Source: Deltaproteobacteria bacterium (GTDB lineage: Bacteria > Desulfobacterota > Desulfobacteria > Desulfobacterales > Desulfobacteraceae). From it: a stretch of DNA of 7,148 bases. Each line of letters opens with the position of its first letter. Within the stretch, counting starts at the first letter, position 1. Positions 1 to 5,801 of the stretch are shown here, one piece after another. The notes beneath the pieces were generated by a model that saw nothing but the letters and a program-made list of their open reading frames with translations, made no database searches and had not been told where the DNA came from. The translations under genes and the position numbers were made by a program. The stretch covers positions 1-7,148 of the forward strand of contig QMMT01000101.1 of the NCBI GenBank assembly GCA_003647385.1, given 5' to 3'.

Positions 1-1464
1 CCCAATGGCTTCACAAATTAATTTTGTCAAACCCGGGTTGCAGGAAACAATCCATCGCCTGGGAGTGACGCCATTGGTTTTATTATTAAATTTCTTTGGA
101 TAGAATGAAAAAAATTCCGGGACCAGTTTTGTTTTTACCAGGTCTGAATGTACTTTTGCTACGCCGTTGACGGAATGACTGCCGATAATAGCAAGGTTAG
201 CCATTCTGATTTTTTTTTCATCCCCTTCCTGAATAATAGACATTTTTGAAATCAACGGCGTGCTGTTTTCACCATATTTCTTTTTAACCTCGGCAATAAA
301 CCGATTATTGATTTCATAAATGATCTGTAAATGTCTTGGAACAACTCTTTTGACAATCGACACCGGCCATGTCTCAAGCGCCTCGGGCAACAGGGTATGA
401 TTGGTATACCCAAGGGTTTTGGTCGTAATATACCATGCCTTTTCCCATTTAAGAGAGTTTTCATCTATCAGAACCCTCATCAGTTCTGCCACAGTTAATG
501 CCGGATGCGTATCATTGAGTTGAATGGCAACTTTTTCATGGAATTGATCAAAGCCGGTATTCTGACGTTGATAAATCTTTATGATATCTCGTATAGAACA
601 GGCCACCAGAAAGTATTCCTGAACCAGTCTCAATTCTTTACCAATTTCCTTTGAATCTGAAGGGTAAAGAATTTTGGAAATGGTTTCAGATTTTATTTTT
701 TTTTCAACTGCTTTAAAATAGTCTCCATCATTAAAAATCTTCATATCAAAATCTTCAGATGCCCAGGCTGAAAATAATCGCAGTCGATTCACCGTATACC
801 CGCCATATCCTGTAATGAGGATGTCATGAGGTCGGCCGATGAGAAGCTTCCAATTTGTCCACATGGGGTTATATCCCCCATCCATATCTTCGGTATCTTC
901 AATTTTACCATAAATAGGAATCATACACTCTTCTCCTGATCGTCTGATAAGCCACGGGGAAGACCTGTTTGGCCAGTAATCAGGTTTTTCTCTTTGATAT
1001 CCATTCACAATCACCTGTTTAAAAAGGCCATAATCATAATTGATGCCATACCCGAACCCCGGCATATCAAGACTCGCCATGGAATCTAAAAAGCATGCTG
1101 CAAGTCTTCCTAGACCACCATTACCTAGAGCCGGGTGCTGTTCTTCCTCCACGAGTTCCTCTAAATTAATACCAAGTCCTTTTAAAAATTTGCCGCATTT
1201 ATCATATATTCCCAAATTCATAAGATTATTGGACAATAATCTTCCGATTAAAAACTCCATAGAAAGGTAGTAGAGTCGTTTTGAATCATTATCTTTATAT
1301 CGCTGGTTTGTTTGAAATCTGATATCGATCAAATACTTGCCAACAGCGGAAGAGACCGCATTCATGCAATCAAGCTTTGTGGCATCCTCAATTCTTTTAC
1401 CCAAACCATATTTAATGTGCTGATGAAAAAAAGCTTCAAAACTTGTAAAATCAAAATAAGACAT
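1..1464 (-). CDS. glgP: Glycogen/starch/maltodextrin phosphorylase, N-terminal 488 residues (3' end beyond the window)
   Basis: Glycogen phosphorylase (GT35 family, cytoplasmic) releases glucose-1-phosphate from the non-reducing ends of alpha-1,4-glucan. I translated the minus strand by hand: it is open for all 488 codons from the ATG at 1464 to base 1. Family blocks appear in the usual order: YYLSMEFLIGR (residues 65-75), the GNGGLGRLAACFLDS loop (114-128), LNDTHPAL (316-323), YTNHTLLPEALE (353-364), SHSVNGVA (429-436) and KTNGVTPRRW (462-471). Family members have about 800-850 residues, so roughly 340-360 residues are missing, including the C-terminal domain with the pyridoxal-phosphate lysine. 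I cannot tell whether the missing part is intact. The N-terminus is short, as in bacterial enzymes, and lacks the animal phosphorylation segment. A purine-rich ribosome site (GGGGGAAGG, 1475..1467) precedes the start by 2 nt. The gene is divergent from the CoA-transferase fusion. Family assignment is secure; polymer preference (glycogen or maltodextrin) cannot be read from the sequence. Confidence 0.95.
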   Translation of the reverse strand, partial: MSYFDFTSFEAFFHQHIKYGLGKRIEDATKLDCMNAVSSAVGKYLIDIRFQTNQRYKDNDSKRLYYLSMEFLIGRLLSNNLMNLGIYDKCGKFLKGLGINLEELVEEEQHPALGNGGLGRLAACFLDSMASLDMPGFGYGINYDYGLFKQVIVNGYQREKPDYWPNRSSPWLIRRSGEECMIPIYGKIEDTEDMDGGYNPMWTNWKLLIGRPHDILITGYGGYTVNRLRLFSAWASEDFDMKIFNDGDYFKAVEKKIKSETISKILYPSDSKEIGKELRLVQEYFLVACSIRDIIKIYQRQNTGFDQFHEKVAIQLNDTHPALTVAELMRVLIDENSLKWEKAWYITTKTLGYTNHTLLPEALETWPVSIVKRVVPRHLQIIYEINNRFIAEVKKKYGENSTPLISKMSIIQEGDEKKIRMANLAIIGSHSVNGVAKVHSDLVKTKLVPEFFSFYPKKFNNKTNGVTPRRWIVSCNPGLTKLICEAIG

Positions 1465-1549
1465 GACCTTCCCCCAATTTTTGAATTCTTATAAAGAAAA
1501 CCAGCTGTTTAAATGAATCTATAACTATTTTGACAGAATACTAAACCGC

Positions 1550-1567
1550 AAAGTCAGAACTGACTTT
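1550..1567. promoter_or_regulatory. 18-bp perfect inverted repeat, candidate operator
   Basis: AAAGTCAG-AA-CTGACTTT is a perfect 8-bp inverted repeat around a 2-bp centre. It lies in the divergent region between the phosphorylase and the CoA-transferase fusion and overlaps the candidate phosphorylase -10 box and start point. Its size and symmetry suit a dimeric helix-turn-helix repressor. No U-tract follows, and the 2-nt loop makes a terminator hairpin unlikely. The cognate regulator is not in the window. Confidence 0.45.
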
Positions 1568-1592
1568 ATACCATTTTTTTAATTAAACTCAA
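1565..1592 (-). promoter_or_regulatory. Candidate sigma-70 promoter for the glycogen phosphorylase gene
   Basis: On the minus strand, TTGAGT (1592..1587) and TATAAA (1570..1565) are separated by 16 nt. This would start transcription near 1558 and give a leader of about 95 nt. It is the best -35/-10 pair I find facing the phosphorylase. A nearer TATAAG (1493..1488) has no convincing -35 box. The -10 box overlaps the palindrome at 1550-1567, so binding there would probably block this promoter. It was identified by eye only. Confidence 0.45.
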
Positions 1593-1655
1593 AACTTTTA
1601 ATGATCTAAAAGGTATTTTCATGCTACTATACCGCCAAATTAACTCATCAATAAT

Positions 1656-1659
1656 GGAG
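1656..1659 (+). promoter_or_regulatory. Ribosome binding site selecting the start at 1669
   Basis: GGAG ends 9 nt before the ATG at 1669. The upstream in-frame ATGs at 1621 and 1654 have no comparable purine-rich site: the first is preceded by GGTATTTTC, and the second overlaps this site. The first 16 codons of the longer reading frame also look unlike the family N-terminus. I therefore start the fusion gene at 1669. Confidence 0.6.
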
Positions 1660-1668
1660 ACACATATA

Positions 1669-3561
1669 ATGCCAAAAACAATTTACTGGGCAGATAATTA
1701 TATTGAAAAACGAACCAGTGCAAAAAAGGCTTTACGTCATATAATGCCGGGTCAAAGGGTATTTATTGGCTCATCATGCGGTGAACCACAACATCTTGTT
1801 AATGAATTATCAAATGCCTCTATTCGGTTTACTGATCTTGAAATCGTCAGGCTGCTCTGTATTGAAGATGGTCCTTTGACACTGGTTGCCAATCGGTCAC
1901 ATTCCCAGCAGTTTAACATCCGGTCCTTTTATCTGGGGTCTGCATCCCATAAAAAAATCAAAAAAAATAAAAGATTTACCACACCCATTAATCTCTCCCA
2001 GATCCCCCATTTATTTAAATCAAGGATGATGCCCATTAATGCTGCTCTGATCCAGGCTTCTCCACCTGATGATTTCGGATGGATGAGTTTAGGAGTATCT
2101 GTGGATATCACACTGGCTGCCTGCGAATCTGCAGATATTGTAATTTGTCAGGTTAATCCAAAAATGCCTAGGGTATTGGGTAGAAGTTTTATCCATGTAA
2201 ATGATGTGGATCATATTGTTGAACATGAAGAAAATCTTTTAACCATAAAACCCATCCCGGAAATGGAAACTGCCAATACTATTGCCAGACACATCTCAAG
2301 GCTTATTGATGACGGTTCTACCCTTCAAACAACTCTTGGCCTGACAAATGAAGCCACCATGACCTGTTTGTCAGAAAAAAATGATCTGGGTGTCCATTCC
2401 CAATATTTATCAGACGGGTTGATGCGGCTTTTTTCCATGGGGGTTATCACTAACAAGAAAAAAGGCTTTAATAACGGAAAACTTGTGGCGGGAAGTGCAG
2501 TGGGATCACATCTTCTGTATGATTTTATTGATGACAATCCCTGCATTGAATTTCATCCGTCAGATTATGTCAACAACCCTTCCATTATTGCCAGACACAA
2601 TAACATGATCTCGTTAAATACTGCCATGGCTGTAGATTTGACCGGACAGGTTGCAGCAGATGCCCTCCCCTATAATAATTATACCGGCATCAACGGGCTT
2701 CTTGACTTTACCCGCGGCGCTGCCATGTCAAAAGGCGGCAAATCCATCCTGATGATGACTTCCACGTCTGATGATGGCAGAAAAAGCCGAATCATACCCA
2801 ATTTATCTGATATTGCTGTTGTTGTGCCCAGAGGAGATGTTCAATTTGTCGCAACTGAATATGGTGTAGTAAATCTTTTTGGGAAAACCCTTAAGGAAAG
2901 AGCCATGGCTCTGATCAGTATTGCTCATCCTGATTTCAGAGATGAGCTTTTTTCAAAAGCAAAGGAATTGGACCTGATAGATATCAACAGGCGGTTTAAA
3001 CAGGCCATTAAGGGTGTTTATCCCTTAAAATATGAAGAAACCATTACCATCAATGGAAGTGCCATCATGTTCAGACCGGCCAAACCCATTGATGAAAGAG
3101 GAATACAGGAACATTATTATACCATGAACCGGGGCGATATTGTTTCAAGATTTTTCCATGAAAAAAAGAGTTTTGTCCATGATCAAATTGATACAACTTT
3201 TGAAATTGACTATATCAATGACTTGACCATTGTGGCGACCATTGGCGAACTGGGGTTTGAAAAAATTATTGCAGTGGGTGAATATTTTCGGAACTCCATC
3301 ATCAATATGGCAGAAATTGCATTTTCAGTATCACGGGAATACCAGGGTATGGGAATCGCCCAGATCCTTCAGAGAAAACTGGCAAGAGCTGCAATAGATA
3401 ATGAGATCAAGGGACTTATTGCTTATACCTCTCCTGAAAACAAGGGCATGATAAAGCTGTTTCACAAGCTGCCGTATACCATTAAATCTGAAAAAGAAGA
3501 TGACATGATTATCCTGAACTGTTTATTCTCTGAACCTGAAAAAGAAAAATCAACAGCATAA
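1669..3561 (+). CDS. Acetyl-CoA hydrolase/transferase-family protein fused to a C-terminal GNAT acetyltransferase
   Basis: The product has 630 residues from the ATG at 1669; an ATG at 1621 would add 16. Residues 1 to about 440 form a class I CoA-transferase of the acetyl-CoA hydrolase/4-hydroxybutyrate CoA-transferase type. Hallmarks are GQRVFIGSSCGEP near residue 28, ASPPDDFGWMSLGVSVD near 130, QVNPKMPRVLG near 161, VDLTGQV near 322, DFTRGAAMSKGGKS near 346, and TEYGVVNLFGKTLKERA followed by IAHPDFRDEL near 396-427. Residues from about 467 to 620 form a GNAT domain with an acetyl-CoA-binding motif A, REYQGMGIA, at 556-564, resembling the GNAT module of Pat-type protein acetyltransferases. 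Such fusions are known as bifunctional hydrolase/transferase-GNAT proteins. Oddly, the catalytic glutamate of the H-S-E motif is Gln245 (codon CAA, 2401-2403), and the glycine loops near 224 and 342 are also altered, so CoA-transfer activity is doubtful. The protein is probably cytoplasmic: no signal peptide or membrane segment is evident. The family is secure; substrate and activity are unknown. Confidence 0.9.
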   Translation: MPKTIYWADNYIEKRTSAKKALRHIMPGQRVFIGSSCGEPQHLVNELSNASIRFTDLEIVRLLCIEDGPLTLVANRSHSQQFNIRSFYLGSASHKKIKKNKRFTTPINLSQIPHLFKSRMMPINAALIQASPPDDFGWMSLGVSVDITLAACESADIVICQVNPKMPRVLGRSFIHVNDVDHIVEHEENLLTIKPIPEMETANTIARHISRLIDDGSTLQTTLGLTNEATMTCLSEKNDLGVHSQYLSDGLMRLFSMGVITNKKKGFNNGKLVAGSAVGSHLLYDFIDDNPCIEFHPSDYVNNPSIIARHNNMISLNTAMAVDLTGQVAADALPYNNYTGINGLLDFTRGAAMSKGGKSILMMTSTSDDGRKSRIIPNLSDIAVVVPRGDVQFVATEYGVVNLFGKTLKERAMALISIAHPDFRDELFSKAKELDLIDINRRFKQAIKGVYPLKYEETITINGSAIMFRPAKPIDERGIQEHYYTMNRGDIVSRFFHEKKSFVHDQIDTTFEIDYINDLTIVATIGELGFEKIIAVGEYFRNSIINMAEIAFSVSREYQGMGIAQILQRKLARAAIDNEIKGLIAYTSPENKGMIKLFHKLPYTIKSEKEDDMIILNCLFSEPEKEKSTA

Positions 3562-3564
3562 TGA

Positions 3565-4953
3565 TTACCTTTTTACAAGTAATGCAACCGATTCAATATG
3601 ATAGGTATGGGGGAACATATCTACCGGCGTAATTTCTCTCGTCTCGTATGTTGGGCACAGCATTTCAAGATCCCGTGCAAGGGTTGCAGGATTACAGGAT
3701 ACATACACAATTTTTTCAGGACCCATTAAAAGGACCTGTTGAACAACATCCTTGTGCATACCGATTCTTGGCGGATCGATAATCATCACATCCGGTTTTT
3801 GCCTTAATCGGGGAAGAACATCTTTAATATCCCCCTCAAAAAAATCACAGTTTTCAATGTCATTGAGTCTTGCATTCTCTTTGGCATCAATGACCGCACT
3901 TTTTACAATCTCAATACCCATCACCATTTTTGCCTGATCTGAAAGCCATATGGGGATTGTCCCGGTCCCGGAATAAAGATCCATCACAACTTCTTTACCT
4001 GTCAACGCGGCATATTCCGATACTTTGGCATATAATTTTTCACAAGACCGGGTATTGGTCTGGAAAAATGAATTGGCAGAAATTTTAAATGAAAATTTCC
4101 CAAGCTTTTCTTTTATGTGGTCCTCACCCTTAAGACAGACCTCTTCCTTGCCAATTGAAACACCGGATTTTGCATCGGTAATATTATTCATGATTGAGGC
4201 AATCTGTGGATACTTCTTTGTCAGTAAGGCTGCAAGATCAGAGACCACATCCATCTGTTTATACCTGGTGACTATATTCACCATCCATGTATCAAACGAA
4301 ACCGAGTGTCGCAGCATTAAAAACCGCCAGAATCCCTCATGGGTTCTTAAGTGATAGGCCGGCAGGTCTGATTGCTTTATAAAACTTCTAACATCATCCA
4401 ATATCTTGTTACCCAGGTTCGGCATGATTTCACATTGTTTAATATCAATGACCTTGTCAAATGTACCCGGTACATGAAGTCCAATGCCGAAATCTTTTTT
4501 AACCGCTTCATTTTCAAGCTCCGAAGGCATCAGCCATCTTTTTGCAGAACAGGAAAATTCCATTTTGTTCCGATATTCAAAAATCGGGTCTGATGCAATA
4601 ACATCATTTACCTGGATATTTTTAAGACCGCCGATATGCTCAATGGATTCGGTCACATGTCTTTTCTTGTATTCGAGCTGTCGATCATACCCGATCTGCT
4701 GCCATTTACACCCACCGCAAAAGTTGCAGTAAAGGCATTTTCCCTGGTTTCTCAAGGGAGATGCTTTTATAATTTTTATCAGCTTTCCCTCTGCCCAGGA
4801 TTTTTTCTTTTTTATTATCTTTGCAAATACTACATCACCCGGGATGCACCGGTCGATAAAAACTGGAAGACCCTCCGGCTTTGCAAGACCTTTTCCCCCA
4901 AAGGCAATATCAATGATTTCAAGTTCATAGGCTTTTCTTTTCTTAATTGCCAT
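3565..4953 (-). CDS. rlmD: 23S rRNA (uracil-C5)-methyltransferase, RlmD/TrmA (RumA) family
   Basis: This 462-residue cytoplasmic enzyme is predicted to transfer methyl from S-adenosylmethionine to C5 of a uridine in RNA. In RlmD the target is U1939 of 23S rRNA. Residues 1 to about 65 are a TRAM RNA-binding domain. A [4Fe-4S] cysteine set follows (C73, C79, C82 and distal C174), with an extra C76 inside it. The SAM-binding motif is DLYSGTGT (325-332), with E348 after the next strand; FFQTN (296-300) and DPPR (393-396) follow. The catalytic nucleophile is C420 in VYVSCNP, and the general base is E454 in HIES. All key residues are present and the length is normal. The ATG at 4953 has no strong ribosome site, but the frame is closed just upstream by a TGA. 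The stop lies 3 bp from the stop of the convergent CoA-transferase fusion. Which uridine is modified (23S 1939, 23S 747 or tRNA 54) cannot be settled from the sequence, so the symbol is a best guess. Confidence 0.88.
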   Translation of the reverse strand: MAIKKRKAYELEIIDIAFGGKGLAKPEGLPVFIDRCIPGDVVFAKIIKKKKSWAEGKLIKIIKASPLRNQGKCLYCNFCGGCKWQQIGYDRQLEYKKRHVTESIEHIGGLKNIQVNDVIASDPIFEYRNKMEFSCSAKRWLMPSELENEAVKKDFGIGLHVPGTFDKVIDIKQCEIMPNLGNKILDDVRSFIKQSDLPAYHLRTHEGFWRFLMLRHSVSFDTWMVNIVTRYKQMDVVSDLAALLTKKYPQIASIMNNITDAKSGVSIGKEEVCLKGEDHIKEKLGKFSFKISANSFFQTNTRSCEKLYAKVSEYAALTGKEVVMDLYSGTGTIPIWLSDQAKMVMGIEIVKSAVIDAKENARLNDIENCDFFEGDIKDVLPRLRQKPDVMIIDPPRIGMHKDVVQQVLLMGPEKIVYVSCNPATLARDLEMLCPTYETREITPVDMFPHTYHIESVALLVKR

Positions 4954-4999
4954 ATCATTTATTTCTTTTCATTTTATGTTTATCTTTAATTTTCAGAAC

Positions 5000-5028
5000 T
5001 TGATATTATAAGGCTTTAATGGCATAAA
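5000..5028 (+). promoter_or_regulatory. Candidate promoter(s) for the alpha/beta hydrolase gene, overlapping the divergent promoter
   Basis: Two overlapping plus-strand readings are possible. One is an extended -10, TGATATTAT (5001-5009), giving a leader of about 20 nt. The other is TTGATA (5000-5005), a 17-nt spacer, and CATAAA (5023-5028), which would start transcription about 2 nt before the ATG at 5037, giving an almost leaderless mRNA. The gene has only a poor ribosome site (AAGG, 1 nt before the ATG). Both readings share bases with the promoter on the other strand, so the two genes probably compete for or share RNA polymerase. Confidence 0.35.
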
Positions 5029-5033
5029 GACAA
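5005..5033 (-). promoter_or_regulatory. Candidate sigma-70 promoter for the RNA methyltransferase gene
   Basis: On the minus strand, TTGTCT (5033..5028) and a perfect TATAAT (5010..5005) are separated by 17 nt. Transcription would start near 4998, giving a leader of about 45 nt before the ATG at 4953. The -35 box lies only 3 nt from the start codon of the divergent hydrolase gene. This is the strongest promoter-like match in the window. Confidence 0.6.
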
Positions 5034-5036
5034 GGC

Positions 5037-5801
5037 ATGGAAAAAGAGACTCACAAGATTGAATTCACCTCCCAGGGATTTTTACTTAAGGGAGTTTTAC
5101 ACTTACCTGATGTAAAACTACCCCCGCTTGTTATCGGTTCTCATGGACTTGAAGGCTCAAAAGAATCTGCAAAACAAAAGGTGTTGGCAAAACGCCTTGT
5201 CCAAAATAATATTGCCTTTTTCAGGTTTGACCACCGGGGCTGCGGTGAGAGCTCTGGAGATTTTATTAAAGACACTTCTCTTAAAAAACGCACCATTGAT
5301 TTTATCACTGCGGTAACCCATATTTTATCTCTTGGAAAGACCAGCCGGGATCTTGCTGTTTTTGGCTCCAGTATGGGGGGGGCCACGTGTATAAATGCAT
5401 GGAATATTTTGCAAACAAATGAAACGGATATCAATCTTTGCGGAGCAGTTCTTTGCTCCGCTCCTGTAAAGAGCCGCACCATTGAAAATATTCCAACAGA
5501 TGCAAATGGAGATAGACCTGCCCTGCCCTTAAGTTTTTTTAAGAAAAATCTTCTTTTTAATATTATTGATAAGGCAGAAGATCTGTCTAACGTGCTTATT
5601 TTCCATGGCGATGCAGATGAAGTTGTCCCGGTTTCAAATGCTTATGATATTTATAACCAGGCCAAAGAGCCCAAACGATTGATCATTCATAAAAACGGGG
5701 ATCACCAGATGACAGACAAAAAAGATCAGGCCCAGTTTGAGCTTGAAACCATTGCCTGGTTTTTAAGGTGTTTTGCTTACCGAAACCAGATGCCGTCTTA
5801 A
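5037..5801 (+). CDS. Alpha/beta-fold serine hydrolase (esterase-like)
   Basis: This 254-residue cytoplasmic protein has no signal peptide. The single-domain alpha/beta hydrolase fold is clear: the oxyanion segment GSHGLEGS (34-41), FDHRGCGESSG (64-74), the nucleophile elbow GSSMGG with Ser112 (110-115), the acid Asp194 in HGDADEVVP (190-198), and His223 in NGDHQMTD. The triad is therefore complete. The overall look is that of small carboxylesterases of the cinnamoyl-esterase/serine aminopeptidase S33 kind, and there is only a short cap between about 145 and 175. The substrate cannot be predicted; peptidase, thioesterase or esterase activity on small acyl esters are all possible. The frame is closed upstream by a TAA at 5025-5027, so the ATG at 5037 is the natural start. 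Its last 39 bp overlap the 3' end of cinA on the other strand. Confidence 0.85.
   Translation: MEKETHKIEFTSQGFLLKGVLHLPDVKLPPLVIGSHGLEGSKESAKQKVLAKRLVQNNIAFFRFDHRGCGESSGDFIKDTSLKKRTIDFITAVTHILSLGKTSRDLAVFGSSMGGATCINAWNILQTNETDINLCGAVLCSAPVKSRTIENIPTDANGDRPALPLSFFKKNLLFNIIDKAEDLSNVLIFHGDADEVVPVSNAYDIYNQAKEPKRLIIHKNGDHQMTDKKDQAQFELETIAWFLRCFAYRNQMPS

Noticed and set aside
1040..1494. Plus-strand open frames of 60-76 codons inside the phosphorylase region
   Set aside because: They lie opposite a continuous, motif-rich glycogen phosphorylase frame and have no family features.
1530..1535. TTGACA as a plus-strand -35 box for the fusion gene
   Set aside because: There is no acceptable -10 box 15-18 nt downstream; the bases there fall in the GC-containing palindrome. 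It is probably coincidental.
1621..1668. Longer N-terminus for the CoA-transferase fusion starting at 1621
   Set aside because: No ribosome site precedes it. The GGAG at 1656-1659 and the family-like N-terminus both favour 1669.
4025..4989. Plus-strand open frames of 73-117 codons opposite the RNA methyltransferase
   Set aside because: They are antisense shadows of a complete gene with all catalytic motifs; none has a ribosome site or recognisable features.
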